Part shown: in pieces, positions 36,137 to 44,977 of the stretch
How the letters are laid out: every line of letters begins with the position of its first letter
Position numbering within the stretch: position 1 is the first letter of the stretch
From: Planctomycetota bacterium
GTDB lineage: Bacteria; Planctomycetota; Brocadiia; JAADGH01
Assembly: GCA_013152475.1 (NCBI GenBank)
Contig: JAADGH010000081.1
Location: 62,001-126,000, forward strand
Length of the DNA stretch: 64,000 nucleotides
Reading direction: 5' to 3'
Translations under genes and position numbers: made by a program
Notes under the pieces: model-generated
Told to the model about the DNA's origin: nothing
Databases searched by the model: none
The model's input: only the letters and a program-made list of their open reading frames with translations

Positions 36137-38221
36137 ATGACCACAGAACAGAAGATTCCTGAGTTTGGAAGCGTAACCATAAAACCCACGCGCTCCTTGG
36201 ATGCCGGGAGCCGCGTGACGCTCACATTGACGTATACTGTTGGCGCCAAAGGAATTGCTGATGGCGGGGGCATTGCTGTCGGTTTTCCGGAGACGTGGGA
36301 ATCACCGGTGGCGCCTCAGCTCTACAACGTGCCCTGGCAGCCGAGGATAGACGATGTGCCTGCGGATATGGTGCGGACATACTCCCCCAGGAACCTTGCG
36401 GTGGAGTTCGAGACCGACGGTCTTGCTACGCCCCGCCTCCTCGCCGCCCAACACTGGGCGCGCGTCATCGCGGCGCATGGCGGGCTTGCACAAGGGGACA
36501 AAATCACTCTGGTATACGGCGACACGACATGGGGCAGCGATGGCGCATTTGTGGGCAATACGCCCCGCGATGATCAGACGATTCGCTTCTTTGTGGATGT
36601 CAGTGGAAGCGGAGAATACAGCGAGGTCGCCAACTCCCCCGTGAAGATCAATGTGATTTCCGGCGCTCCGACGCGGATTCACGTCGTTGCACCTTCTCTT
36701 GTCCGGATGGATGAGGAATTTGCTCTGCGGGTGGCGATTACTGACGCGCAGCACAACCGCCCGCGGTCGGTCATGCGAGGGCATTTGAAGGGCAAACCCG
36801 TAATCGTGGTGAAGAAAGGCCGGCGCGGCAAGTCGCGAACATTGTTCCGGCAGGAAATGAAGGAAACGGAGAATAACTTCAAAGTCTTTCGCACCACCCG
36901 ATTTTCGGGCGAGGGCGTAATGAAAGTAGCGGTGAGTGACGAGAGCGGCGATCTGTTTGGCTTGAGCAACCCCGTTTTTGTGGCAGCCCCCCCGGAGGAG
37001 CCGAAGGTGGAGGGCGCGGAGACGGAAGAAGCGCAGGCTGAAACGAAAGATGCCGGCCCGGCCGTTGAGGCGGTGGATGGAGACCAACCGGACGCCGGAG
37101 ATGTCCCCGAGCAGGAAAAGCCTTGGCAGATCTACTGGGGCGACATCCATGGAAAGACCGAATACACGCCGGGGGCTCGAAGAACCACGGTCGATCAGTA
37201 TTATGTCTATGGCAAGGAGGTGGCCCTGCTGGACTTCTGCGCCATCACCGATGAAGGCGCCGGCTTCAAAGAGGAGGCGTGGGCTGCGGCCCAGGATGCC
37301 GCGCGCAAGCACCATGTCCCCGGGGAATTTATCACGCTCAAGGCCTTCGAGTGGGCGTCCAGCCTGTATGGTCACCGGTCGGTGTACTTCACGGGCGACC
37401 GGACGGAGCCGAAGCTGGACGACAAGGGGAACCTCGACTGGCTCGACATCCGCGATTTCTATGCCTTGTTCAAGGACCGTGACGTTCTGATCGTCCCCCA
37501 AAACACGTTCGTGTGGACCAATTGGGATTTTCATGACCCGGTCCATGAGTGTCTGGTGGAGGTCTACTCGTCCTGGGGGGCGTGCGAGAAGCATGGCAAC
37601 CCACTCTGGACCCACAGCGAGATTCCGGGCGGGGGGGTGCAGGCGGCTCTGGCCCGAGGATACCGGATGGGGATCATTGCATCAAGCGACACCCAATTCG
37701 GTATGCCGGGAAAGAGCTATCCGGAGCATTGGGATGTCAAGCCTTTCAAAGGCGGCCTGGCCGCGGTGTATGCCAAGGAACTCACCCGAGAGGCCATATT
37801 CGACGCCTTCAAACGCCGGCAGTGCTATGGCACGACGGGGGCCCGAATCATCGTGGAGTTCTTCGTGAACGACCAGCCTATGGGCAGTGAGGTCGAGGTC
37901 CCATTCCAGGACAACGAGACCCCCCGCGTTCTTAAGGTGAAAGTCATTGGGAGTGAAGACATCGCGGAGGTTGTCATCGTTCGGAACAACACCGACATCT
38001 ACCGCGCAACGGACTGCGGCCAGTGGGTCGAGTTCGACTACGAGGACGACGAGCCGATGCGGGAGGCCTTGGCCGAGGCGGAGGGCGATGATGTCGGCGC
38101 CGGCAGCATCTATTACTACCTGCGTGTTCTGCAGAAGGACGGGGAGATGGCTTGGTGCAGCCCTGTGTGGACGACGCTCGGGGGCCCGCCGGAGCCCGGC
38201 AAGATCCAGAAGCAGGAGTGA
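36137..38221 (+). CDS. DUF3604 family (PHP-like) metal-dependent hydrolase-like protein
   Basis: A 694-residue protein with no signal peptide. The first ~280 residues are beta-rich (SVTIKPTRSLDAGSRVTLTLTYTV). An acidic linker at ~300-330 (EGAETEEAQAETKDAG) precedes a DUF3604 domain that opens with IYWGDIHGKTEY, the GDxHG metal-site motif. It continues LLDFCAITDEGAGF, AFEWASSLYGHRSVYF, HSEIPGGG, IIASSDTQFGMPG and EAIFDAFKRRQCYGTTGARI. Within GDIHGKT the second ligand position is Lys, and TDE stands where many relatives have TDH. DUF3604 proteins are linked to PHP phosphoesterase-like barrels, mostly uncharacterised. A related but degenerate domain is encoded at 53179-55962. Confidence 0.85.
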   Translation: MTTEQKIPEFGSVTIKPTRSLDAGSRVTLTLTYTVGAKGIADGGGIAVGFPETWESPVAPQLYNVPWQPRIDDVPADMVRTYSPRNLAVEFETDGLATPRLLAAQHWARVIAAHGGLAQGDKITLVYGDTTWGSDGAFVGNTPRDDQTIRFFVDVSGSGEYSEVANSPVKINVISGAPTRIHVVAPSLVRMDEEFALRVAITDAQHNRPRSVMRGHLKGKPVIVVKKGRRGKSRTLFRQEMKETENNFKVFRTTRFSGEGVMKVAVSDESGDLFGLSNPVFVAAPPEEPKVEGAETEEAQAETKDAGPAVEAVDGDQPDAGDVPEQEKPWQIYWGDIHGKTEYTPGARRTTVDQYYVYGKEVALLDFCAITDEGAGFKEEAWAAAQDAARKHHVPGEFITLKAFEWASSLYGHRSVYFTGDRTEPKLDDKGNLDWLDIRDFYALFKDRDVLIVPQNTFVWTNWDFHDPVHECLVEVYSSWGACEKHGNPLWTHSEIPGGGVQAALARGYRMGIIASSDTQFGMPGKSYPEHWDVKPFKGGLAAVYAKELTREAIFDAFKRRQCYGTTGARIIVEFFVNDQPMGSEVEVPFQDNETPRVLKVKVIGSEDIAEVVIVRNNTDIYRATDCGQWVEFDYEDDEPMREALAEAEGDDVGAGSIYYYLRVLQKDGEMAWCSPVWTTLGGPPEPGKIQKQE

Positions 38222-38226
38222 CGCGG

Positions 38227-39003
38227 CTACGCGCTCTCCGCTTGCGGCCGCTGAAGCCATAGGCCGTGCATGACGAAAAGAAACTGCAGCAGGAACGCGA
38301 GTCCCATCAGGCCGCCGCTGAGCATCAGGGCGTAAGCGAAGAGATAGGAAACGTACGCCGTTAGCCACCAGGAGCCGATGTCGAGCGCTACGGCGATGAG
38401 CGGCAGCAGGACGAGCACCGCCTTCAGACCCGAGCGGGTCCGGCAGAAAAGCACGGCGATGCCGGTCAACGCGAAGATCATGACGTTGCTCAACAAATGG
38501 ATGTGCGTCAAATGGACCAGGCGCGTGGCTGAGATGGCCCCCGACCGGCTGAAGACCGGCGCGACGAGATCGTGCTTCACCGTGCGATCGACCCAGAAGG
38601 GAGTTGAACTGGCCACGGCGTCCGGGTCGTGGCAGTTCACGCAGTTGTTTTCGATCATCTCCACAACCGGGGCGAAGTCCTCCTCACTCGCGCTGCACCC
38701 CTCCTTCGTCCACTTGATCAGGTAGTCGACTTGCTCCTTGTACATGGGCTTTTGGAACTCTTTGTGGTCGGCGCTGGGGGCAAGACGGAGCTTCACCTCG
38801 ACCAGCGGCGCGCCGGGATGGCCGTGGAAGGAGAGGATCAGGTCCTGCACGCTGAACCCCGGCTTGCCGTCGACCATCCGGTATTTGAGCACCACCTTCG
38901 CCTCGGAGACCAGGATGCCGACGCCGATGAGAATGAAAACCGCCGTGCAGAGGAGCTTTGCCGGCAGCGGGAAGTCGGGGAGATGAATGCCTTGTCTGTC
39001 CAT
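38227..39003 (-). CDS. Membrane protein with one c-type haem-binding site
   Basis: A 258-residue protein with an N-terminal transmembrane helix (~15-33, LLCTAVFILIGVGILV). A ~120-residue exported segment contains a single CxxCH haem-attachment motif (Cys121, Cys124, His125 in NNCVNCHDP). Three or four C-terminal helices follow (SNVMIFALTGIAVLF, AVLVLLPLIAVAL, and two after ~215). Histidines in HLTHIHLL could ligate a further haem. It is presumably part of a membrane electron-transfer step. No partner cytochrome is adjacent. It converges on the DUF3604 gene with only five bases between. Confidence 0.72.
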   Translation of the reverse strand: MDRQGIHLPDFPLPAKLLCTAVFILIGVGILVSEAKVVLKYRMVDGKPGFSVQDLILSFHGHPGAPLVEVKLRLAPSADHKEFQKPMYKEQVDYLIKWTKEGCSASEEDFAPVVEMIENNCVNCHDPDAVASSTPFWVDRTVKHDLVAPVFSRSGAISATRLVHLTHIHLLSNVMIFALTGIAVLFCRTRSGLKAVLVLLPLIAVALDIGSWWLTAYVSYLFAYALMLSGGLMGLAFLLQFLFVMHGLWLQRPQAESA

Positions 39004-39050
39004 CTTCGTCTGCTTAAGTCACGATTCTGCCCGAGGGTAACAACCGTGCG

Positions 39051-39079
39051 ACTTTAACAGATCGGTGCATCCGTGTCAA
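39051..39079 (-). promoter_or_regulatory. Candidate promoter of the haem membrane protein
   Basis: Minus strand TTGACA (39079-39074), 17-base spacer, TAAAGT (39056-39051), about 50 bases before the ATG at 39003. Confidence 0.55.
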
Positions 39080-39113
39080 CTACGTTCCGCCGAACAGACT
39101 GCGGGCAAAGTCC

Positions 39114-39141
39114 TTGACAAAAACGACCTTGAGATGATAAT
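39114..39141 (+). promoter_or_regulatory. Candidate promoter of the 39178 membrane gene
   Basis: TTGACA at 39114-39119, 16-base spacer, GATAAT at 39136-39141. It is divergent from the minus-strand promoter at 39051-39079. Confidence 0.6.
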
Positions 39142-39177
39142 AGGAGTCCAGGTTGAACGGCTAACCAAACCGAGGCA

Positions 39178-39720
39178 ATGGAACGAAGTTTCTTCAGCAC
39201 AATCATCGGGGTGTTCTGGCCGCCGTATGCGCCGGTCATAACGGATGACGAGTTGTACAGCGGCAGCACATGGTGGGGCGCCACTTGCGTGCTGAATGTG
39301 ATCCCCATTGCGGCCGTCCTGCATCACGCCGTCATTTATTACCAGCGATGTATGCTGCAGCCCTTCTCATACGGATACGAGGTGAACTGGGGGGTGGTGT
39401 ACCGGTGGGCGACGCACGATGCCGCGCTGCCGTGGGCGATCCTCCTCGCAATCGGTGTGTTCCGGCTGGGGCTTCGCATATCGCATATCAAGCTGGCGGT
39501 CGCGCCCGTGTTCATCTCATTCCTGCCGATCAGTTTGTGGGTGTGGGACATCTTTTTCCTCAACCGGCCGATCTGCCGATACCTGCACGATGGCAAGTTC
39601 GTTCTGTGGCAGGGCTGCCCCCTGCGCGGCCGGCACCTCTATGTATTCGGGGCGTGCATCTATGTTGCGTTCTTGATCTATCTTATTCAGCAACGGGCAA
39701 AGCAGCGGAGCTTGGAATAG
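39178..39720 (+). CDS. Polytopic membrane protein of unknown function
   Basis: A 180-residue protein with about four transmembrane helices (~38-52, 87-102, 108-127, 154-170). Short aromatic-rich loops lie between them (SGSTWWGATC, LPISLWVWDIFFLNRP). No family is recognised. It has its own promoter and is followed by an independently promoted zinc-finger gene, so there is no operon partner to suggest a role. A cysteine pair (CRYLHDG, QGCPLRG) may be structural. Confidence 0.65.
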   Translation: MERSFFSTIIGVFWPPYAPVITDDELYSGSTWWGATCVLNVIPIAAVLHHAVIYYQRCMLQPFSYGYEVNWGVVYRWATHDAALPWAILLAIGVFRLGLRISHIKLAVAPVFISFLPISLWVWDIFFLNRPICRYLHDGKFVLWQGCPLRGRHLYVFGACIYVAFLIYLIQQRAKQRSLE

Positions 39721-39736
39721 GCCGTGCAACATAGTG

Positions 39737-39766
39737 TTGATTTCCCCGGCGCGGGGCGTATACAAT
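39737..39766 (+). promoter_or_regulatory. Candidate promoter with palindromic spacer
   Basis: TTGATT at 39737-39742, 18-base spacer, TACAAT at 39761-39766. The spacer contains CCCCG-GCG-CGGGG (39744-39756), a possible operator. It drives the zinc-finger gene at 39812. Confidence 0.5.
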
Positions 39767-39811
39767 AGACGACGCAGTGGCATGGGCACGGGTTCAACGA
39801 GGAGGTGCGAT

Positions 39812-40216
39812 ATGAAATGTCCGAAATGCAGCGATGGCGAGCTCCGGGAGATGGAACTTCCGGAAAACGTGACCATCGACATGTGTCCCAAGTGCAAGGG
39901 CATCTGGTACGATAGGGGGGAAGTGGGGTTTCAGCAGGAGCTCGAACGGGACATTCCCGAGCTGGAAACGGTTGAGAAGACCAAGCGGCCGACCGGCAAT
40001 GACTGTCCAAGGTGTGCGGACGGGACGAAGCTCGAAGAGATGCGCTACGCGGTGGAATCGGATCTGATGATCGATCGCTGCCCCAAGTGCGAGGGCATCT
40101 TTCTCGACAAGGGCGAGCTGAGCAAGCTGGAGAGCATAGCCGCGAAGATCGACAGCTTCAGCGCGCGCCTGGCCCGGGCCGTCAAGGACATTGATGCGCG
40201 GGGTTACTTCAAGTAG
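39812..40216 (+). CDS. Double TFIIB-type zinc-finger protein
   Basis: A 134-residue protein with two zf-TFIIB (PF13453) modules. The first is MKCPKCSDGELREM...DMCPKCKGIWYDRGE, the second CPRCADGTKLEEM...DRCPKCEGIFLDKGEL, each with four cysteines and the family's (I/L)W/F-(Y/L)D(R/K)GE ending. A helical tail follows. The function of these short bacterial proteins is unknown. AGGAGG eight bases before the ATG at 39812 sets the start and rules out an ATG further upstream. Confidence 0.88.
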   Translation: MKCPKCSDGELREMELPENVTIDMCPKCKGIWYDRGEVGFQQELERDIPELETVEKTKRPTGNDCPRCADGTKLEEMRYAVESDLMIDRCPKCEGIFLDKGELSKLESIAAKIDSFSARLARAVKDIDARGYFK

Positions 40217-40230
40217 GGCCAAAGCAAAGA

Positions 40231-40269
40231 GCGGATTGCGGAAGGGCTCTTCACCACTCCGCAATCCGC
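40231..40269. terminator. Bidirectional terminator-like hairpin
   Basis: A perfect 12-bp inverted repeat (GCGGATTGCGGA at 40231-40242, its complement at 40258-40269) with a 15-base loop lies between the convergent zinc-finger gene and the end of the acs operon. T-tracts are weak, so efficiency is uncertain. Confidence 0.6.
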
Positions 40270-40290
40270 ATTCCGAATTTCACACTCGCC

Positions 40291-41106
40291 TTACATCCGC
40301 CCCGCTTTCAGGAACGAATCGGTGTAGATCTGCTTGTTCAGGACCATCTCCGCCGTGATGATGGCATCCACCATCGCATCATCATTCGCGTCGAGAATAG
40401 CGGCATCCAGGCCCGCCGCAATGGCCATGACGACGAAAGTGCGGTTGATGAGCTCCCGTATCTCCTTCTCTTTCGCCATTTGTGAAAGATTGCTGAGCCC
40501 AACGATGAAGTGCAGTCCCGAGTCTGGCCCGCCGACAAATTCCAGTATCTGCTTGATGGACTCGAGAACGTAGCGCGGCTGCTCCTGCCCGTACTTCGCG
40601 GGGAGAACCACCGGGTCGATGAAGACCTTCGAGAGGTCGAGGCCGCCGCCCATGGCCTTCTCGATGATCTGCCCCCCGATGCCGACGCGCGCTTCGATGC
40701 TTGTCGCCGGGCCGCTCGCGTCCATTGTGAGGGCCACAATCGATCCGTTGTGCTCGACCGCGAGCTTGACAAACGTCTCGATCTCGCTGTCCACCCCGCC
40801 GCGCGCGGAGTTTAGGAGGATCGGCCGCCCATCCACTACGCTCAGGGCCGCCTCAAGGATCGGCGCCTTCTGCGTGTCGATCGCAATCGGCGTGTCGATG
40901 CAGTTCTGCACCGTTTGAATCAGCCACTTCATGGCGTCTGCGGGGTCTTCGGCCGCCGTTCCGACGTTGATGTCGAGATACTTGGCGCCGGCCTGTGTCT
41001 GCTTCTTGGCCAACTCCTCGATAACGGACGGGTCCTTCTCCTTGATCGCCTTCTTCACGTTTTTGAACATACCGTTGATTCGCTCACCAACGATGATGAA
41101 GTCCAT
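40291..41106 (-). CDS. acsE: 5-methyltetrahydrofolate:corrinoid/iron-sulfur protein methyltransferase (MeTr)
   Basis: A 271-residue pterin-binding TIM barrel that moves the methyl group from CH3-tetrahydrofolate to the cobalt of the corrinoid Fe-S protein in the Wood-Ljungdahl pathway. The N-terminus MDFIIVGERINGMF matches known MeTr starts. Pterin-site segments AKYLDINVG, PIAIDTQKAPILEAAL, LLNSARGG, IVALTMDASG, FIDPVVLP, FIVGLSNLSQ and LINRTFVVMAI are all present, including the Asn of GLSN that helps activate N5. The AGGGAGG motif is 12 bases from the ATG at 41106 and abuts the one at 41118, so 41106 is preferred. It is the last gene of the acs operon. Confidence 0.92.
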   Translation of the reverse strand: MDFIIVGERINGMFKNVKKAIKEKDPSVIEELAKKQTQAGAKYLDINVGTAAEDPADAMKWLIQTVQNCIDTPIAIDTQKAPILEAALSVVDGRPILLNSARGGVDSEIETFVKLAVEHNGSIVALTMDASGPATSIEARVGIGGQIIEKAMGGGLDLSKVFIDPVVLPAKYGQEQPRYVLESIKQILEFVGGPDSGLHFIVGLSNLSQMAKEKEIRELINRTFVVMAIAAGLDAAILDANDDAMVDAIITAEMVLNKQIYTDSFLKAGRM

Positions 41107-41155
41107 GGTGTTCGTCATCCTCCCTTCGGAAATAGACAGCCGTTGAATTCAGCGT

Positions 41156-42118
41156 TCAGGCGTAAAGCTTTTCGAGCACCTTCTTCACCTCCGCCACCGC
41201 CTTCGGGTGTCTCATGCGGAGGATATCGCAGCCGGACTGCACGAGAGCCGTGGCCGTGGTCGCCTCCCACATGACGCCGCGCTCGGCCTGGGGGCCCCAT
41301 TCGGGCGCTTCTTCATCGGACGACTTGGCCTCTTTCGCGCGCCACGACTCGTATCCGATGTCGCAGATCACGGGCATCGACATCATCTTGTCGCCCTGAA
41401 GCGCGGCCAGCATCTCGCGCTCCTGGATCGAGTAGGCATACTCCAGACCATATCCCAGCGCGCCGGTTGTCTGGAACATGACGATTCGGTCCAGCGGAAA
41501 CTCCATGTCGGACAAAAGGATATTCACCTGCTTTCCGATGTTGATATCCAGCGGCGCAAGGCCGATGATGTTGTGTCCGTCGGCCAGGCAAACCGCTGTC
41601 AGGACCTTGTAGTTCTGTTCCTTGGCGCAGCCCAGTAGGGCCCGCTCGCCCTTCAGGGCCTGGCTGACCTTCGGCATAACGGCATTGTCCTTCTCTTCGT
41701 CGTCGCTGCCCCAGACGATGAGAGGGACTCCAACCGCCTCCTTGACGGCGGTCACGACCGCCACCGCGTCGTCAGGGCTCTTGTCGCCTTTGTCGCGGTG
41801 GATGCCGTCGAGCTTCACGCAGATGAGATCCGCACCGCATTCCTCGACCGCCTTTTTCGCCCAGGCCGCGGGGTCGTTCACGACATCGCCCCATGCCTCC
41901 TTCATTGGGGCAGGACAATCATCGGGCACGACATCGAGCACGTCAATCGCAATGGCGATCTTGTTGCCCATGTCGCCCTCGAAATCCATGAAGGGCACGC
42001 ACGAACGCCCGCCAACCGTCACCGTGTTGGCGCGTGTCCCGCCCTCTTCCTTGGTCGCGCCGATGGTCACGGTGCTTACCTTGCCGGACCACTTTTCTGC
42101 CACATCTGGCAAGTCCAT
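41156..42118 (-). CDS. acsD: Corrinoid/iron-sulfur protein small subunit (acetyl-CoA decarbonylase/synthase delta-type)
   Basis: A 320-residue TIM-barrel subunit that pairs with AcsC to hold the corrinoid methyl carrier. Family landmarks are KVSTVTIGATKEEGGTR at the N-terminus, VPFMDFEGDMGNKI, AIAIDVLDVVPDD, ADLICVKLDGIH, PLIVWGSDDEEKD, LAPLDINIGKQVNILLSDMEF, DRIVMFQTTGALGYGLEYAYSI and ALVQSGCDILRMRHPKAV. AGGAGGAG eight bases before the ATG marks the start. It is normal length for the bacterial subunit and lies between a CooC-type ATPase and MeTr. Confidence 0.94.
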   Translation of the reverse strand: MDLPDVAEKWSGKVSTVTIGATKEEGGTRANTVTVGGRSCVPFMDFEGDMGNKIAIAIDVLDVVPDDCPAPMKEAWGDVVNDPAAWAKKAVEECGADLICVKLDGIHRDKGDKSPDDAVAVVTAVKEAVGVPLIVWGSDDEEKDNAVMPKVSQALKGERALLGCAKEQNYKVLTAVCLADGHNIIGLAPLDINIGKQVNILLSDMEFPLDRIVMFQTTGALGYGLEYAYSIQEREMLAALQGDKMMSMPVICDIGYESWRAKEAKSSDEEAPEWGPQAERGVMWEATTATALVQSGCDILRMRHPKAVAEVKKVLEKLYA

Positions 42119-42165
42119 AAGCCGTCTCCTCCTTTATTGTAGAACGAGGTTACATTGGACATCAA

Positions 42166-42933
42166 TCACACAACCGCAGCGATGGTCTCCTGAATCACGC
42201 TCCAGATCGTGCGATAGGTTGAATTGCTCTCGGGCAGCTCAAAGACGGACGTTCCGCCCGCCATCATGTCGCAAACCCACTTATCATACGGTATTTCGGC
42301 CGTTACCTCAAGGGGCAATTCGGACATCTTTTCTCTCACGCGATCCGTTACTCCCGACGGAAGCACGCGTGTCAGGATGAACATCCTCCGGCGCACGATG
42401 ATGGGCAGATCGTCGGCCATCTCCAGGATCCGCTTTGCGGCCTCCACCGCCGGGAGGGTCGGCTCGGCAACGACCATCAGGACATCCACATCATTCGTCG
42501 TGCGCCGCGAGAGGTGCTCCATGCCGGCTTCGTTGTCGATCACCACGAACCGATAGTCGGCGGCCGTTTTGTCCAGGAACCCCCTCAGCAAATGGTTCAC
42601 ATAGCAATAGCACTTTGGCCCCTCCGGTCGTCCCATCGTGATGAGATCGAACTTCGGCGTCTCAAGGACCGACTGTTGGATACGGTACTCCAACTCGCGG
42701 TCCTTCGACATCCCCGGCGACAGGCTCGCGGCGATTTTCGTTGCGCTCTCCCGGATGTCGGCGATGGTCTGCTCCGGCTCCACGCCGAGCAAGTAGCCCA
42801 GATTGCTGTTCGGGTCGGCGTCCACGGCCAGGACACCACCCCCGATCTGCTCGGCCAGGTACCGGACGGCAAACGCCGAAAATGTTGTCTTCCCTGTGCC
42901 GCCCTTTCCGGACAGGGCGATTGTAAACGCCAT
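42166..42933 (-). CDS. cooC: CooC/AcsF-type nickel-insertion ATPase (second copy)
   Basis: A 255-residue MinD/SIMIBI ATPase with a deviant Walker A (SGKGGTGKTT, two lysines), VDADPNSNLGYLLG and FVVIDNEAGMEHLSRRT. It has the CooC metal-site CxC at Cys108-Tyr-Cys110 (GPKCYCYVNHLLR). CooC proteins load nickel into CO dehydrogenase or acetyl-CoA synthase in an ATP-dependent way. This copy differs from the one at 51184 in its metal loop (CYC versus CAC) and probably serves a different client. It starts 28 bases after the HExxH protease gene. A longer reading with an ATG at 42960 is possible but less likely. Confidence 0.9.
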   Translation of the reverse strand: MAFTIALSGKGGTGKTTFSAFAVRYLAEQIGGGVLAVDADPNSNLGYLLGVEPEQTIADIRESATKIAASLSPGMSKDRELEYRIQQSVLETPKFDLITMGRPEGPKCYCYVNHLLRGFLDKTAADYRFVVIDNEAGMEHLSRRTTNDVDVLMVVAEPTLPAVEAAKRILEMADDLPIIVRRRMFILTRVLPSGVTDRVREKMSELPLEVTAEIPYDKWVCDMMAGGTSVFELPESNSTYRTIWSVIQETIAAVV

Positions 42934-42961
42934 GACGTTACACCTCTGCGGATGGCCCACA

Positions 42962-44977
42962 CTACGGCTGGCCGGGCTGCTCCGCCGGTTTCTTTTCCTC
43001 CTGCGGCCGCGGGGCCGGGGGAGGTGTCAGCACCTTGAAGCTGTTGAGAATGCTCGCGAACCCTGCCGCGCTTGCTTCATACCTCTGCACCGGCGCGACG
43101 CACATAATCACATACGTCCGCACCGGCGTCGGGAACACAACCTGCCGGGCCTTGACCGCCCGTCCATTCTTGGTGCCCGTAAACAAGAGCTCGTAGGCCT
43201 GGATGTTGTTAAACTGTTTGCGTCCCGCTCGGATCTTCTTGAACTGCTGAAACTGCATCCCGTACATCCCCTCCAGCATGGGCATCCACATCTCCACCGG
43301 CTCCATGCCGAAGGGGAAGCTGACGACGGTCACGATGGCCGAGCCCCCTTTGCCGGTGATGGCCACCGAAAGCATCGGGACGGGCAGGTCTGTGGCGAAG
43401 GCCCAGCCGGGTGGGTGCGAGATCTTAAAGCCCTGTCCCCGGTCGATGAATTGTCGGCCGACAATCCGGCCCTTTGATTTTTGCGAGCCGGCAAGCTGTT
43501 CGGTCATCGTTTTCAGCTGTTTGGCATCCATGCCCATCTGGCGGGCCACGTCGTCATAGGCCTTGTCAACGGCCTCCTTGTCGACCTTCAGGCGGGCCTG
43601 TTCCTGCTTGGGAGGTGCGGCGGGGGGGGGCTGGGCTATGGGGGCTGCGGCCTTGACGCGTCCCTTCTTGAAGGGCCTGGGCGAGCGTTCGGCGCGCCAG
43701 GCGGCCTGGCGAAGGAGGTGCGCCTTGCCCGGGGGAAATCCATCGAGGACGAGAACATCGCGCCCCTTGCGCTCAATCATGACGTAGCCCTGTGTCGGTG
43801 TGCGCCAAACCCACTGATTCGACACGTCCGACTCGATCAGTGAGGCCTTGGGATATTTTTTGATGAGGATTGCCCGGTACACATCGAAAAACTCACCCGC
43901 GTCTTTCGGCGTGTCCCAGGTCGAGAGCCAGGCGACGAATACCTGTCCCGTATCCGGCCGCTCGTAGGCGACATACTGGTCGCCGTCCCAGCCAGAGGAG
44001 ACGAGGCCGGACACGGCAGCAAGATCAAAGGTCTCGCAGAGGACCTGGACGTTGAGCTCGCCCAGGACGTTTGCGATGACGTACTTCCAGTCCGGTCCGA
44101 GGATAGGCGCCAGGTCCGGCAGCCGGAGGAACACCGGGTCGTCCCGGTTTGTGGTGTATTTCTCCGGATGGAGGATCTGCTCGCTGGAAAGGGGAGGGGA
44201 CTTGAACGCCTCGTTCACCTTCTCCTCGCCTCCCAGCCGTTTTAGATGGTTGATGAAGGCAAGTCCGTTGCTGTAGGGGAAGATGAGGTTGCGCTGCAGG
44301 TAGAGAGGGGCCTTCTTGAAGGATTCCGTTTCCCGCGCCGCGACGTCGCCGAGCTTCGCGAGCTCGGCCACATCCTTGGCGTTCTTGAGCATGACCTCCT
44401 GGACATAACGATACATCACCTCGGTCGCGTCGCCCTCGATGACGGCCAGGGAGGCGATGGCAAGGTCATCGTTCACCTTGTCGTCGATGGGTAGTCCACC
44501 GAGGTCGAAATACTGATCCTGCAGGCTATGCGTCATTTCGTGGGACAGGGCCACGCTTTGGAAGGCGCGGGCCACGTCCCGCATCAGGAAGAGTTCTTTG
44601 CGCTTGTGATCGTAGAAGCCGCCGATGTTGGCCGTGAGAAAATCAACAAGGGTCTCCTCGAGTTGGGTGTCTTTCGCCAGAAGGCCGAAGTGGATCAGCG
44701 CCTTTTGGAAGGCCACCAGTCGTTCCGGTGGCATGTCTTCGCGCATCTGGTCGACGACGAACTCCCGAAGCGCCTTGCGGCTCTTGATCCCCTTTTCCAC
44801 GGGGTGTTTGAATTTCAGACCGCGCAGACGTTCCACCTCGTGGGTCATCCGCTCGGTCAGTTGCTTGAGCTCCGCGTCGGTGAATGGTTTGTCCGGCGCA
44901 GGTTTTTCTTGAGCGAGGCCCGGCAGCCCGATGGCAAGCAGGACCACAAAAACCCATCGAGTCATGCGGCGGTTCAT
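42962..44977 (-). CDS. Secreted HExxH zinc-metalloprotease-like protein embedded in the acs operon
   Basis: A 671-residue protein with a signal peptide (MNRRMTRWVFVVLLAIGLPGLAQ). Residues ~30-450 form a gluzincin-like domain: LSHEMTHSLQDQYFDL gives HExxH (His146, Glu147, His150), and a downstream Glu181 in VIEGDATEVMYRYV is the likely third ligand. A proline/alanine-rich linker (~440-470) and a helical segment lead to a C-terminal ~150-residue PsbP/DcrB-like beta domain (GFKISHPPGWAF, ITGKGGSAIVTVVSFP). The start overlaps the RACo stop by four bases, so it is part of the acs operon. A periplasmic protease has no known role in acetyl-CoA synthesis. The specific family is not named with confidence. 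Confidence 0.72.
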   Translation of the reverse strand: MNRRMTRWVFVVLLAIGLPGLAQEKPAPDKPFTDAELKQLTERMTHEVERLRGLKFKHPVEKGIKSRKALREFVVDQMREDMPPERLVAFQKALIHFGLLAKDTQLEETLVDFLTANIGGFYDHKRKELFLMRDVARAFQSVALSHEMTHSLQDQYFDLGGLPIDDKVNDDLAIASLAVIEGDATEVMYRYVQEVMLKNAKDVAELAKLGDVAARETESFKKAPLYLQRNLIFPYSNGLAFINHLKRLGGEEKVNEAFKSPPLSSEQILHPEKYTTNRDDPVFLRLPDLAPILGPDWKYVIANVLGELNVQVLCETFDLAAVSGLVSSGWDGDQYVAYERPDTGQVFVAWLSTWDTPKDAGEFFDVYRAILIKKYPKASLIESDVSNQWVWRTPTQGYVMIERKGRDVLVLDGFPPGKAHLLRQAAWRAERSPRPFKKGRVKAAAPIAQPPPAAPPKQEQARLKVDKEAVDKAYDDVARQMGMDAKQLKTMTEQLAGSQKSKGRIVGRQFIDRGQGFKISHPPGWAFATDLPVPMLSVAITGKGGSAIVTVVSFPFGMEPVEMWMPMLEGMYGMQFQQFKKIRAGRKQFNNIQAYELLFTGTKNGRAVKARQVVFPTPVRTYVIMCVAPVQRYEASAAGFASILNSFKVLTPPPAPRPQEEKKPAEQPGQP

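Noticed and set aside
42136-42165. An internal promoter before acsD (TTGATG-18-TACAAT on the minus strand)
   Set aside because: Transcription would start within the acsD ribosome binding site region, leaving almost no leader, so it is unlikely to work.
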